From NCBI GenBank assembly GCA_951799445.1, contig OX637295.1:6510001-6574000 (forward strand): a stretch of DNA of 64,000 bases, read 5' to 3'. Of this stretch, positions 23,062 through 35,574 are shown piece after piece. A program made the position numbers and the translations under genes. Source of the DNA: Pseudisothecium myosuroides (Eukaryota; Streptophyta; Bryopsida; Hypnales; Lembophyllaceae). Numbering within the stretch: position 1 is the first letter of the stretch; every line of letters begins with the position of its first letter. Below the pieces are notes generated by a model. It made no database searches and had not been told where the DNA came from. It worked only from the letters and a program-made list of their open reading frames with translations.

Positions 23062-24130
23062 CTGCACAGAAAAAACAGGTGCAAAACAAAGATTTGAACT
23101 TTCTAGCTCGAGAAAGAGAGTACAGCAGTCAACGCACAACCACCTCACGAAAACAACAAAGACAGAAAGCTTGAAGCGAAACCTAAACTACTAACATTAC
23201 AAACGACTCTTCAATGAATGACGACTAGGACACTGGTAACCAGAAGAGCTACTTCCAAATCACAACATAACGCACTTTCTTCTTCACACTGGAATCTAGA
23301 AAATCACCTAAATCACTTAATCAAACCAAAAACTCTCCAAAAAACGGCAGAGAAAGAAGAAGAAAAACAGCAGGAGCTTCTACAATACTGAAACGGAATC
23401 TCACCATGATCAGCAACAGAAGGACGACGCGATCAGCAGTGGAAGAACAACGCGATCTGCGGCGGAAGAAGAACGAAATGACGCAGCACAGAAGGGCTTG
23501 ACAGGGGGTAAAAAACGTCACATGCATGAGAGCAGGGGACGAAGCTGCGGAGACGCCAGAGCTCGAGAACTGCCAACAAACGGACGCAAATAGGACGCAG
23601 AGGAGGCAAGAGTAGAAAAGTGGCAAGGCTGGGGTCTGGGGATGGCGATGGGGATCAACAGTGAATGGCGGACCGGGATCCTCGGACGTTGGTGGGGTCG
23701 CTTTGGGCAAGCGTGGCAATAACTGAATGGTAGTACCAATAGTGGCAGTCGTCCCACGTGAAGAACACTGTTGAACGTGGACGACGTCAGCGAGACGGCT
23801 GTTTCCTGCTGCGTGGGATCCGTGTGAGCCAGGGCTAGCCCGAGCTTTTCTGGTCTGGTGTTTTCTTCAACGTAGGAACCAAGTTAATTCCGTCGACGAG
23901 GGTACTGAGTGTATCTCAATTACGTTTCTACCCTCCGGAAAACTGTGATCTTCGTCATCGCCTCCTTTACCTGAGAGGTACACCCCATTTATCGCCAACT
24001 TTAGCGTCCATGAGCAGCCGAGCCGTGCATGTCTGGTCGAACGAGACGCTCTGCGCGCTTCCGATTGGCACATAAGTACCTCTCCGTATAGGTTGCTTCT
24101 CGTCCTCAACATCCGGCACCTGGTGAAATT
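23062..24130. promoter_or_regulatory. GC-richer, possibly divergent promoter region
   Basis: G+C rises clearly above the surroundings from about 23400 to 24120. ACGT-core motifs cluster: CACGTG at 23755-23760, then GAACGTGG and GACGTCAG within the next 35 bp. Spliced-looking minus-strand exons lie on one side and a plus-strand leader-like stretch with short ORFs on the other, so a shared promoter is plausible. No clear TATA box was placed. Confidence 0.35.
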
Positions 24131-24479
24131 TATAGTACCCTAGAGAAAGAGAATTGAGGCTCTTGTGAAAAGGAATTGTCCTCTTCCCTGCGGATTTTCT
24201 CGCTGATCAAGTTTGCAACGCCGTCATCGCACTTGAATAGCGAGAATTTGAGTCCTCGTTGTAGTTGTTGTAGTGAACCTTGTAATTATCACACTTCTTT
24301 GTCATCTTGAATGCGTGGGAATCGCATTAGGGGATGTCAGAGGCTCAGAGCTAGTTGCACCGCAGGAGAAGAGAAGGATTTCAGAATCCTGTTCCAAAAC
24401 TCCACAGCGATCTATAAAGGGAGTACTTCTTTGTGAAAAGAAGAATTGCGCTGTGCTCAATTCAGTAAGAATTCCGCAG

Positions 24480-24758
24480 ATGGCAGAGCAAGAATCGTTC
24501 TGTCCAAATCTTGTATCTTTACACATGAATGTATCCAAAGGTTATGCATTTATTCCTTCTAATTGTGGTAGTGGATTTCAAAGGGCATTTTCATTTGATG
24601 AAAATTGGAGGATATTCTTGTTGGACACAACTTGTCAAGAGGGGCACTCACATTCTTCGACGACTTGTTCCAAGGTGAAGGTTGACTGTTCCGATGTTGT
24701 TGGCACTCACCACAAGCAGATCACTCAAAGCTCGAAAACTGGTCGTCATGCTTTGTGA
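24480..24758 (+). CDS. Hypothetical 92-residue ORF, function unknown
   Basis: An ATG-initiated frame (MAEQESFCPNLVSLHMN...) ends in GRHAL. It is open for 207 bp upstream in the same frame. An overlapping short ORF starting at 24311 (MRGNRIRGCQ) precedes it in another frame, which looks more like a leader with an upstream ORF than one long gene. I recognise no domain. The last 270 bp of the locus (after about 24826) belongs to the duplicated segment. It could be part of a spliced transcript or a chance ORF. Confidence 0.2.
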   Translation: MAEQESFCPNLVSLHMNVSKGYAFIPSNCGSGFQRAFSFDENWRIFLLDTTCQEGHSHSSTTCSKVKVDCSDVVGTHHKQITQSSKTGRHAL

Positions 24759-24825
24759 ATGGGAACTCATCTTCATGTTTTCAACAGCGAAGACTCATCA
24801 GATGTGATGAATGGTCATTCCATTG

Positions 24826-25726
24826 AGGTACGCAATAAATAGCTAAAAGTATTGAAGGAGATTCTTCGGCCAATCCTTTCTCCTTCAAGCAGGGGACGAA
24901 CTCCACAAATGGATAAACCCACAACCCACCACAAATGCAAAAAAATGAAGTTATTCTCCATTGACTTTGTATACTATCTTGTAATTGGTGATTCTCATTG
25001 TCCACCGGTAGCTGCCAAAGCTTCACAGTCATTCAACCTTAATCCTACACTTGTTAAACCACTTCAAAGCTACACTTATAAGGTAGAAAGCTCATAAACC
25101 GACCATTTAAGGAATGGTCCGCCTTTTTCATGTATTTCCTTGGATGGGAATATTTTTAGCTCATTTTTCAGACATGGAGAAGTTGATGAGGAATCTAACC
25201 CAAGTCGTTTCGTATTTTTCCGAGCATTTTTGAATTACTTATGAATTTTCAAACAAGTTGGGTCATAGGTCCCTATTTGTGACCCTAGGTCTTTCATAAA
25301 TGGTTTACTTGCAATTCTAAATAAAAATGGGGAAAGCGAAGAGAGTGATTGGCTCTTGCAATTAATAAGTCTTTTTTCCTTGGTTCATTCAATGACTATA
25401 GTAGTCCATTTCAGAACCAACTCATGTCCATTTCACAGCCATTTGTAGGGGCCATTCTTAATGCCCGAACTGTTCTTGAACCTTCTACCTTAAGTGGTTT
25501 TAGGACTATCTGTGAGCGACCCTTCTACTTTGAGATTTATTCGCATTACACTGTCCAACTTCATTGCATCTACCTATATATTCAAAATTTAATGGTTTGA
25601 TGACAACTTTGTTTGCGCTGCTCTCAATGCTTCAATGCCATGGAGGATGCATATCTTCTTTCGTTGGAAGTACACAAATGAGTGAAGCTCACAAATGAAA
25701 CTCTAGTCCTCAGATTGCCTACTTAA
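24826..25726 (+). repeat. Direct duplication copy 1 (interrupted by a MITE)
   Basis: Matches 26695-27149 in the same orientation: GGTACGCAATAAATAG at the start, CTTCAAGCAGGGGACGAACT, GTAGCTGCCAAAGCTTCACAG, and CTTTCGTTGGAAGTAC and CTAGTCCTCAGATTG at the end. A MITE is present only in this copy, at 25079-25492. The copies differ by many substitutions and small indels, so the duplication is old. Confidence 0.85.
25079..25492 (-). mobile_element. AGGTAGGAGG-family MITE, copy 3
   Basis: It is the reverse complement of the copy at 51950-52364 over most of its length. The ends are TAAGGTAGAAAGC and GAACCTTCTACCTTA. The second copy of the surrounding duplication reads ACACTTGTAAGCGGG near 26930, where this copy has ACACTTATA-element-TAAGTGG, so the empty site shows a TA duplication. 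Confidence 0.85.
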
Positions 25727-25756
25727 CGAAATTGATGAAGGTACTAAAGGTAGGAG

Positions 25757-25859
25757 GTTGTAAAACCAACACAGGTTCAAAGATGGGAATGATGTGTCCA
25801 TAGTGACCATTGCACGCTCACCATCAAGGTTTGTCTGAAATTTTGTTGGTTTTACAACT
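25757..25859. repeat. Short foldback with 15-bp perfect arms
   Basis: GTTGTAAAACCAACA near 25757 and its exact inverse TGTTGGTTTTACAAC near 25845 enclose about 70 bp. It could be a small MITE or a chance foldback. Confidence 0.55.
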
Positions 25860-25897
25860 GCGGAATTTAAAGTAGACAATTAAATTTAAACTAGACA

Positions 25898-25995
25898 ACT
25901 AAAGGTACGTTCACATTTGGTGAATCTGGTACCTAAATTCTTTCGTAAGACTGTGTTTAATGCCAGCATAAACATACTTAAGATATGTTCAAATT
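25898..25995. mobile_element. Small MITE related to the one at 37021
   Basis: The ends AAAGGTACGTTCACATTTGG and AAGATATGTTCAAATT are imperfect inverted repeats resembling those of the 132-bp element at 37021-37152. About 98 bp, non-coding. Confidence 0.45.
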
Positions 25996-26694
25996 AGGGG
26001 TTGTTGCAGTGTAAAACAGATATGAACAGGTGACAGTGAAATAAAAAGTTGGATCAAAAAGCATCACTGGATAATCACACACCATAATCGCATTACAATC
26101 GAACATATATATTTATAGCTACAAAGATTGAAAAAGGATTGAAAGAAAAGTGGACTATCTGATTTAACACAAGTATCTCTCTTGTATTAGTTTGCTTGAA
26201 AATAAGTTGACAGCTCTCAGAGTCTCCGCCAGTCCAAGCAGATGTGTCCACGACTCTGTACGAAATGACATTTTTCATTTTCACAATTTATTAACTTAGG
26301 AGTTTCATAGTTCACGAAGAGCGAAAAGGGTTTCATTCAAATTACCTCTGCTTTTCGGATATTCTTCAAATTTGCTCAATTTATTACATGCTTCAAATGT
26401 TGCTTGGTTGCTTACAAAACTGACGTGCAAGTATAGTATTGCACCTCAACAATGCGACTCTCGTGGGATCCTAATTTAGTCACATCCAGTTATTCAGACA
26501 ATAATTGCGCCACGACTACGTTATTGCAACATAAGCTTGGAGCAGGTGTTCATCTTCAAACCAATATCTATGAATGGTGTCACACTTGAGGTTACTGTAA
26601 ATCTAGCTTGCAAACATTTTAGGACTCACTATCATACCTCAGGACATTGACAATCTGCTCAACAAATAAAGCTAAGTCGTAACAATTTGGAGGT

Positions 26695-27149
26695 GGTACG
26701 CAATAAATAGCGAAAAGTATTGAAGGAGATCCTTTCTCCTTCAAGCAGGGGACGAACTCCACATGTGGACGACCCCACAATTCATCACAAAATTATGCAA
26801 AAAAATGAAGATATCAGTCTCCATCGACTTTGGTGATTCTCATTGTCTACCGGTAGCTGCCAAAGCTTCACAGTGATCCAACCTGAGTCCTACACTTGTT
26901 TAGCCACTTCAAAGCTACACTTGTAAGCGGGCTTTTAAGGCTATCTGTGTGCGACACTTCTACTTCCAGATTTATTCTCATTGCACTGGCCAACTTCATT
27001 GCATCTACCCATTGAAAATCTAATGGTTTGATGACGACAACGTTCACGCTGCTGTCAGTGCTTCAATGCCATAGAGGATGCTCACCTTCTTTCGTTGGAA
27101 GTACTCAAAAGAGTAGAACTCACAAACGAGATTCTAGTCCTCAGATTGG
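26695..27149 (+). repeat. Direct duplication copy 2 (empty site for the MITE)
   Basis: Counterpart of 24826-25726 without the inserted MITE. It is followed to about 28765 by non-coding sequence. Confidence 0.85.
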
Positions 27150-28765
27150 CGACATTCTTGTGTCACTAGAATGTACGAGAAAGAAGCAGGGCTGTCCGGC
27201 GGAATAAAATTGCAGAACAGCAAAGGCAGTGAGAGGCTTTGTAACGGCCAGTAATATTAGGTGATGGCCAGCATCCCTAAGGTGTTCGCCCCCACCAAAA
27301 CGCCACTTTTTGCTATTGTGAGTAGTTACTATTATTAGACTGCTCAAATTTTCATATTTTCTAGTTGGCAAGTGAATGGAGGTTCCAAAACACCAAACAC
27401 CGTGACATTTGGATACAATATGCAAAAGTTATAAAGGGTTAAAGTTTTAGAACATCTACCAAAAAAAATTTACCAATCACTCTATGAAAATCTTGAATTT
27501 GGAGATGTACAGAGTGATGATAGTAGTTTTCACTAGGGTGTGATTCTAGAGGTGGTCATCTCAACAGTCTAGGGTAGGAGGAGGAACATTGATTTAGGAA
27601 AAATAAATTATGTCCTAAGAATTTAAATATAACAACTTCATCTTCATGTAGATTACCAAGTTTTTCTTTTCTTCCCATCCCTACATGAAGTGTTTGGGAA
27701 ATTTGTACAAAGATTGGAAAGCTCTAAGTGACTAGCTAGTCACATCATTGAAGAATAGATACAAATTGTTTTTTTAACATACTTGGATGTACTTCACTAG
27801 TTTTATGCAGCATGGATAAAAAGCTCTTGAATACGTTCATAATCCACCCATTGGATGTGAGGTCTCTACACAGTGCCACCTCACTATTTTTGTTCTTTAG
27901 GAACGATCCATTATGGCCCCTGAAAACGCCTTCTTTGAATAAATGAAACAAAGGCTTTATGGAATGTCATATATAGTGGCACTATTGGAGTGTGCAAGTG
28001 ACAAATTTGGAGTGCCTTAAAGCATCCTCAATGCACACGGCAAAACACCCTTACAAAATATTACTAACTTTTGACTAATGTGGAATTAGAACTTAAAACA
28101 CTTTCACCGGAAGCAAATAATAATCACTTAGGTTAGCCCAAATAAAATACAAATTTGAAAATTAGACAAAAGACAAAAGGTATATAGGCCATGATAAACC
28201 ATACCTATGAAAGGAAAATCATGTAGATGGGTTGACACTTGATCTTTGAAGCATATTTGCTTGTTACAAAAAAAAAAAAAAATCTCTAATCACTTCTCAA
28301 AATTTAGATGTCTCCCAATCATCACTCTTGCATCAATTTTCTGAAAAAAAATATTTTGAATTTTCTTGGGTTTATTCATGCCACGTGAAGTTGACTATTT
28401 TTGCTCCAAACAACATTGCATTTTCTCGAGAGCCTTGATTGGGATAAGAAGTTAAATCCCTAGAAAGTTAATACATTCCCACAGCTTCAAAAAATTTAAG
28501 CTTTAAAAAAAAGCTTTAAAAAATTCCAGTAAAAATTGACATCAAAAGAACCTACCTGACATCTACAGAAAACTAATCCTGGACTTTCGTCCTTCAAGGA
28601 TATATTACAAGGCAACGATCTTTCCCTCTCTCCAGCTAGAACTCACATCAATGGCCCCTTCTATTGCATCTGCATTTCAATACAACACTAAACTCGACAT
28701 CCACAATGTCGGTAACTCTTTACAATACAGGAGCAGAATGCAATAAGACCACGATTGTCTCTGAT
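27150..28765. other. Intergenic, no gene recognised
   Basis: Short frames only. The part just below 28766 is expected to be the 3' UTR of the minus-strand MOSC gene. A poly-A run occurs at 28267-28280. Confidence 0.45.
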
Positions 28766-31700
28766 TCACGACATGATCTCCGAGATGGGAACGGCTTTCA
28801 ACACACTCACCACATCACCAACTCGAACTGCAGGAGCAATCCCATGCACCGGCAACCCCTTGTTTTCACAAGTGACATTCTGACCAAAGAACACCTGCCA
28901 CATCACAGTTCTAATGAAGTTAGATTGAGCACCAGCTTGTGGAAATAAAATGGGCATCAATTATCTTGCAGGAAAGATGTGCATTTATGTCAAACCACAA
29001 CAAACTAAGCTGAGTTTCCAATAGCAAGTTGGATCCATCACCTCATTTTTCATAGACGGGATGTCCAGAAATGTGCCTTTGCGAAACGATCTCAACGTGA
29101 GAGTAGGTTCCTTCCCCGATTCAGCTGTTTGCTGATTGATCGTTGGAATCTGGAAGGCATGCCAACAAGTTCTTACACCTGATCAACTAGCAAGCGAACT
29201 CTCCAAATAATGTAAAGGAAAAAGCACGAACCTTCTTTTCCAGCAGTAAAGGTCCTTCTATCATCACACATGCATTTAAGCACTGTCAAAACATTTTTAG
29301 GGAAGTGCAGATTGAACTTCATGATCACCAACCAAGCTTCAATTCTATCAGAATTTCGTTGGGGATTCTTGCTGTCTTACATCCCAATTTTCCCACTAAT
29401 CTACTTCACACTGCACAGGCAATGCAAATTTAATGCATCGCTAATGCACATGAATTTCAGATTAATTGAAATTGATATTTTACTAAACTTGTAAAAGAAG
29501 CCCTAATATTTGGATTCTTTTAAAATTTTAGCTTTTATTCTTTGCTACAAGCGGAAACCCCCATTCATTTAATATGAAGTTCATTAGCATCAAGGGCAGT
29601 TTTCATACACTTCAGGGAGTAGGAACTTCATATGCCAATGACAAGCGGCTTCATTCCTTGTATATATTATATATATGCAGAGACCATTGCGATGATGCAA
29701 CGCCTATACCCATTATGCATCACAATGATCACATAATCCCCAAACTGTCATGACTTAACCCCAAGTGCTGTCCCATCTAAATGTATAAATTTAAAGTTGA
29801 AATAAACCTTTTGGGAAGTTCTAAGGAAGATAGAAAAATACATCCACGGAAAGAAGAAACCATTTGAGAACTGCAATTTGAGTAATAGAATGATGTTTCA
29901 AATGTTACTCCCTCTGTCTCAAAATAAGACTAGTGTTTCCTTTGTATATTATAAAGGCAACACCGGGCTCATCTTGAGACAGAGGGAATACTATACTTGA
30001 CTATTCTGTTTTAGATTTGGTTGAATTGGCCCAGTTGTTTAGAGTTCCATTACTGTACCGTACAACGCGCACACAGCTTCACGCCATGAAACTGAAGATC
30101 GCCAATTTTGAAAGAGCCCCACTTATCTTCAGCAAAAGCCTCACAGCCGTCCACAAAGATGCTGCAAATTACAAGGCAGGTCCAGCAACTGATGAGTATG
30201 ATGCTCATGTACTGTACATGTGAACAGACACATTCTGCACATGCATACTGGCGAGCTCCCAAGACAACACAAGATTCTCGTCAATGCTTGAAGTGAGAGA
30301 TTAAATCAACAAGGTCGTCCGTGTAGATCCAAAATCCACAGATTTGTGCCAATGCGAAGGCCATGAGAGACTTACTTGGGGCGAAAGCGATTTATGGGAA
30401 TTTGAGCAGGAAGTTTTTCATTCACAGCATCGAGAGAAGCCTGTGCCCCCCAAAAAACGTCCTTCAGGAACAACAAACGAGATTTTCCAAACGAGATTAC
30501 CCGGGGCCAGATCAGCAGGCTTTCCCTTCGAATAGCAAATCATCCAAAACTGAGGGGCTATGCCTCACCTGGGATGCAAGGAGGAACGGATAGCCATCGC
30601 TGAATAAAACCTCATGACCCACTGCATAATCCGGGTCTGTTGATCTCGCAGTATTCTCTGCACAAATCACAAAACACATTTCCTAAATGCATTGAAAAGG
30701 CGTACTTTTGCAAGAGGGGGTTTTCGCATTGGAATGAAATAATTTATAGACAGAGAGAAGGCATAGAGGGAGCCTACGATTGTCAAAGCGCACAAGACTT
30801 GCAGTTTTTCCAATATACTTGGTCAACCACTCTGCTGCTTCTGCTCCTTCAGAAAGGGCCGTTCCTGACCACTCCCAACATGTCACGTTCTCGACCTCCT
30901 CCAGAGGGTATTGAGGCACAAGGGGAATATACAGCGGCTCCATGCCCGGTGCTCTGATGCCTTAAAACGAAATAACAAAAAAATGTGCCACTTCTAGTGA
31001 ATGTGTCAAAACCGCAATTCCAATGCAAGATTTTGAAGCTGATGTGCAAAAGTCTCAGTGGGAGAGAGGAGGATTAGAACCTCAAAATGCTAACCCTCCT
31101 TAATTATAGTAACAACCCGCTTTATATGAAACCAATGAGAAGTGCACAAAATTATGCCCAAGATCAAAGTGCAGCGCTGAATTCTAAATTCTAAAACTTT
31201 GACTAACATCATGATTAGTAAGCGCTGTGGAGAAGACAACTGAAAATTTGAGAATAGGACAACCACGACATACTCTTCAAGATCCTTGGTATCGCAATCG
31301 CAGGTCTAAGATTGGATTCACCGGCAATAACTTGAAAATTATTTGACCATGTCCCAAATCCATGCTAACAAGAGAGCATTCACTTCATTGGAGACAGTCA
31401 TAGAAAAGATCATGTCACTCAAAGACTTGACTTATGAAAGCATCCAAAAAGAAAGGGACAAAAACTCACAAAGAGCTGCGTCAGGAGAGACAGACCCCCA
31501 GCGGGAGTCGAGAGCCTCCTCCGGTAGTGAGACCTCAATGAGCGCCATCTTCTTGATAGCTCTCTGCGACAAGAACCGCCGATTGGCATTCACTATCATC
31601 CATTGCCGATCCCACTTGAACCCTGTACGGGAGGAGTTTCATAAACCACACTTTCAGCGTTTCAGCATTCATGATGGAGTAGGATAAAAATATACATAAA

Positions 31701-32522
31701 AGCACGACGACAAATTCAGCTCATGATGATTATAGCAATTGAGCTTGTAATTTCTGGAGTCTGTAAGGTAGATAGATAATTTGAAGTTGAAATGCATGGC
31801 GTTCAAACAGTCTCTCATCTAATAGTTGTACTTTGGGAAATTCAATATCAATCCCTCTACTAAATTAGCCTACGAGACAGATTTAGAGCCTCCAACCTTA
31901 AACCCATAGATCAGCAAACTTTCAAGAGCGATAATTGGACGACGCACATTACAAGATCGACAGGGGATCATAGCAAAAATCAACAAAATGTTCTGCACAA
32001 ATTTTAGCCAGATGAATAGAAGAGGGAATTCTGCCCAATTTCCACAAAAGAAGCTCTCAGAAAACAATTAGCCCCCACTGTAGAGTTTATTGCAAAGAGA
32101 AGTCACAATAAACCAAAAATGCATCAAATATACAAAAAACCATTCAAGATTCCAAAATTTTCCTCCAAAACTGACTCCAAAACAGATAAGTGTTTCAAAT
32201 CAAAGTTCACCTTTATGGTTAATGGAGACTCTACTTTTAAATCAATTTTTGCCGACTGTGAAAACACGCAACAGCATCACAAACACAAACGAATATTACT
32301 TCTTCGCCGAAAACCTTCATTCCATTATGATTTCCGAATGCATCCGAACTCCTAAAACACACAGAGCCTTCAATTCCAACTCAAATGCGCAAATTCAATC
32401 AGCTCCAAGGCAAGTGCAAGCCCTAAACTCGTACCTGTGGGAGCGATAGAAGCGTGCGGAACAGCAATTCCGCGGCACGATTTCACGGGGTAAATGTACA
32501 ACGCCTTCACTGTCACCGCCAT
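28766..32522 (-). CDS. MOSC-domain protein, plant mARC-like (molybdenum cofactor sulfurase-related), 8 exons
   Basis: Exons on the minus strand: 32522-32435, 31622-31470, 30951-30778, 30657-30569, 30440-30376, 30161-30059, 29149-29042 and 28894-28766. All junctions are GT-AG and phases chain, giving 302 residues. The protein starts MAVTVKALYIYPVKSCRGIA, the MOSC N-terminal beta-barrel signature. It continues with FKWDRQWMIV, then GMEPLYIPL and WEWSGTALSEGAEAAEW, AVGHEVLFSDGYPFLLAS, INRFRPN, FVDGCEAFAEDKW and the CARC motif that supplies the Mo-binding cysteine. It ends with VFFGQNVTC and a VRVGDVVSVLK tail. Family members reduce N-hydroxylated compounds or nitrite with Mo cofactor and an electron partner. 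The last exon could instead start slightly upstream (AGAQSNFI...), but only the VFFGQ start keeps phase. Exon 3 uses a tandem AGAG acceptor. The protein is complete, with no obvious transit peptide. Confidence 0.9.
29908..29988. mobile_element. Stowaway-like MITE (81 bp) in a MOSC-gene intron
   Basis: The ends CTCCCTCTGTCTCAA and TTGAGACAGAGGGAA are inverted repeats with TA on both sides, typical of Stowaway MITEs. It lies in the intron between exons 6 and 7 of the MOSC gene. Confidence 0.8.
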
Positions 32523-33060
32523 TGCGCTCGCCGTTGAGATCGAATTGCTCCCCAAATTGAGAATGCTCCCCAAATTCAAAACCTCCGCATGCAAGATTTT
32601 GTAGCTCACTTGAGAAATCGGATTCCGAGTCACGGTAGTTGCGATTGATTCATCGCGGAAACAGACAACGAAATTGTTCCTCGCACAAACAGACTGAAAG
32701 TGAAAGTGAAAGTGAAAGTGTAGCCGGCGTCCGCCTTGGTCTGGAGAAGAAGACGGTGAAGTCTTGGGAATGCGTAGATCTTGGACGGTTGATCTATGAA
32801 CTGTTTTCGTAGATCTTGGAACGAATATATCCCCGTGCTTACCATAGTGGATTTCTACTAGCTTTTGAGCAGAATTGATCCCTGTTAAAGATCCCCATTG
32901 ATCCCTCGCTTTTTTTTGGTAGGTATTGTGCCAGAAGTCGACTCCAAAATTTGAAGTTTTGGATCGTTTTTGTGTGCACAGGAGGATAAGAGGCAATGCG
33001 ATTTTCTTATAATTAGATAAGAGATAGCTGAATTTACTTCAGCAATTTCTGTAGTTGAGG
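32523..33060 (-). promoter_or_regulatory. 5' region and presumed promoter of the MOSC gene
   Basis: The reading frame stays open upstream of the MOSC ATG but has no other in-frame ATG close by and no protein-like content. It includes a GTGAAA hexamer repeat at about 32695-32720. I therefore treat it as 5' UTR plus promoter. No TATA box is assigned. Confidence 0.35.
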
Positions 33061-33618
33061 ATGGTAACAAGAACTTTGCCTGTGCTCATATCAACTGCTT
33101 CAAGAAGCTTTCGTCCCATAGAATCCTCTGTTGTTCGTGAAATTTAAACTTCAAAACAATTCATCATCACGATGTGCTCTTTGTTTGTCTCTTAACTGCA
33201 AAAATTACTTTAGTACGTTCTGCCAAACATGACCGCGTTTTAGGAACAAACTATTTCCTTGACTTTGGACCATTGGTGGCTTTAATAGCAGGTGCTCAAT
33301 CACGAATTTGTGAAAGCAGAGATCAAGACACTCGACTAATGCATGAGGAAGAAGAGAGTAATTTTCTAATGCCTACATTTGTTTTGAGCATGTAGGTGTC
33401 TTCCATCATGTTGTCCCGGATGTTTTTGGAGGATGTTCAGGACAGTCAAGATGGATCAACATCGCATAGATTTGCATGTACGTCTTGATGGACGCTATAA
33501 ATCTGGTCACACATTCTAGTGTGCATAGAAGGAAATTATCTGCAAAGATGGACAGAGTATGAACAATCCATCTAGGTAGAGGTGCTGCACATCATGTATT
33601 TATTTGTGGAAAACCCAT

Positions 33619-35322
33619 TCAAGGAAAGCTCTGAAAAATGATCGCGATGCAATTGGCAGGAAGCTTATTAGAAACTACTTCAATTGCTTTATAATTGGGA
33701 TGGTATATCGAGACTAGGTTTTTAGGAAGGGGGATTCCAACAGCGTGTAACTTATCAGCAATCATACTTGCTTCTACATTCAGATCCTCTTCCACGAGGA
33801 TGCTGAGCTTGAAGGCCGAAGTTGGAGATTGAAGTGCCTGCGTTTCTTTCAGTATGTTGAGTTATTTACAAGTTCAATAGCGTATTAAAGAGCTTGTGGA
33901 TTCAGAGGTTGTACATCTTCCTGCCTCACATTTGGGTGTGTGCTACTCTTCAATTGTTCAGTTGCCCACTGACATACGGTGGAATCATTTCATTCAGAGA
34001 TTGATTTCTTGCAGTTCGGCTACTAAACGCTCTCTGCAACTGCTGAGTGCTGACCATAAGCGGTGGTGAATTACTAGACGTGCACATACATGCAACTCAT
34101 TGTACGCAAAACTCTGTCAAATGGACAGTTGTCATTTTTGATCAGAAGAAATGTACCTCCGTATGTCACTCTCTTTATAAAAAGTCTTTGTATACTATTC
34201 AGGGACTTCAAGTTGTTCTTGGCTTCTTGCCTCTGCAGGATTTTGCAGTGCACCAGGAATTAGAATTTACTGTTTATAGGAATTTCATTAGAGTTGATTT
34301 GTTCATGAACTAGAGTTGATTTGTTTATAGTTGATTAGTTGCATCAGGATGCGCCAATAGTAGTATATTAGCATTTTTTCTATATCTGTATTCTACGCCT
34401 CTGCTCTGTTATGATTGCAGGTAACTTACATTTCTATTGTTGGAACTTGCTGGCGAGCACTACGATGATTCCACTTGTATGTCCGTGTAATCAGTGCATT
34501 TCAGTAGGTATGTAATGAAACCACATAAACCTTCAATCGAGTGTTCTTCTCAAATTATTATGATTTATTTCTGGAATTCTGGATAGGTACAGTATCACCT
34601 TGTTCGTTTACCTGACTTGGATGAAAACCCTCGCACGAATTTCTGAGGCAGTTACCAATTTGCAGACTGCTCTCTGTCAATTGCGAAAATTCTGAAGTAA
34701 CTGGTCACATTCTGCGACTGTAAGGCAGTTCGTTACCGGCAGTCTGACTTCCATTTCCAGTGGATAAGTGTTCTCTCACCTGCAACCTCTTGCACAATTC
34801 ATATTGCAGACTACGTCACTATTCAGTACACTACGAAAGTACGAAAGGGTCAAATGCGTTGCGTTTCCTATAAGCGATGAAGGAACCAGAAGACTGATTT
34901 CAAAAGGAACTCCACATTGAGGTACATTACACTCCACCCTATTTCATGGATAGTTGTACTTCCAATTTCCACTTGTCATAGCCTCAGAAGCACGGAGAGA
35001 TGCGTGTGCATGCAACCGTTCGAATACAGAGCCCAACTCCAAAGTTCAAAGACTAACTTATTCATAAGAGGATCACTGGACTCAGTTGTTGCAGAAATGC
35101 ACAATATGCTTGAACTGTTGAACAAGTCCTACAATGTCTACTTAAGTCATTGTGAAGTATACTATGCCATTGTGAGAATTGAGATCCATTGTAAGTTACT
35201 GTGCCGAGGATAGCTCCCAGCCTCTCGAAGTCCCAGGCCAGTGCTTTTTGCAGGGACCCACTGGATCTGAACCTCCATTTCTGTGCAGCGGATGAGACAA
35301 CTCGGAAGAATTTGGGGCGCAT
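33619..35322 (-). pseudogene. Unrecognised spliced gene or gene remnant
   Basis: Several minus-strand pieces look like exons. 35322-35200 starts MRPKFFRVVSSAAQKWRFRS, a Ser/Arg-rich transit-peptide-like N-terminus, and ends at a GT donor. 34717-34656 (SQNVTSYFRIFAIDREQ), 34473-34430 (WNHRSARQQVPTIE, donor GTAAGT) and 34230-34157 (QEAKNNLKSLNSIQRLFIK) follow. 33837-33619 has acceptor ACGCAG, a 72-codon open frame including KLSILVEEDLNVEAS and LPKNLVSIYHPNYKAIE, and stop TGA. The third and fourth pieces join in phase. Other joins do not, so exons are missing or the gene is broken. I recognise no family. Confidence 0.35.
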
Positions 35323-35574
35323 TGTTCTAGGGTTTCGTTGTCCTGTGGAGGTCTTGATCTGCGGCTGTCTGTCCAAATTTGCCCAAATTTGCTCAAACAT
35401 TATGAATTTATAACTTATGAAATGGGATCCTTGGGCGGCTCCATGAATCGTTGCCCAAATAGTGGGTGGGTGATGGATGGAAGTGTACTGTAGCAAATCC
35501 TTAGCCGAATCATCAAATATCATTTTTATTTTTTCTATTTAGAAAATGTTTTTGGAAAATTGTAGGTGTGGTGA

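Noticed and set aside
23321..23719. 132-codon minus-strand frame with hydrophobic stretches
   Set aside because: Composition reflects local GC-rich and pyrimidine-rich sequence, probably leader or promoter DNA. No domain and no consistent splice chain.
32523..32996. N-terminal extension of the MOSC protein upstream of its ATG
   Set aside because: The frame is open but contains an FHFHFHF run from a GTGAAA microsatellite and no good start codon. Known family members begin near the MAVTVKAL position.
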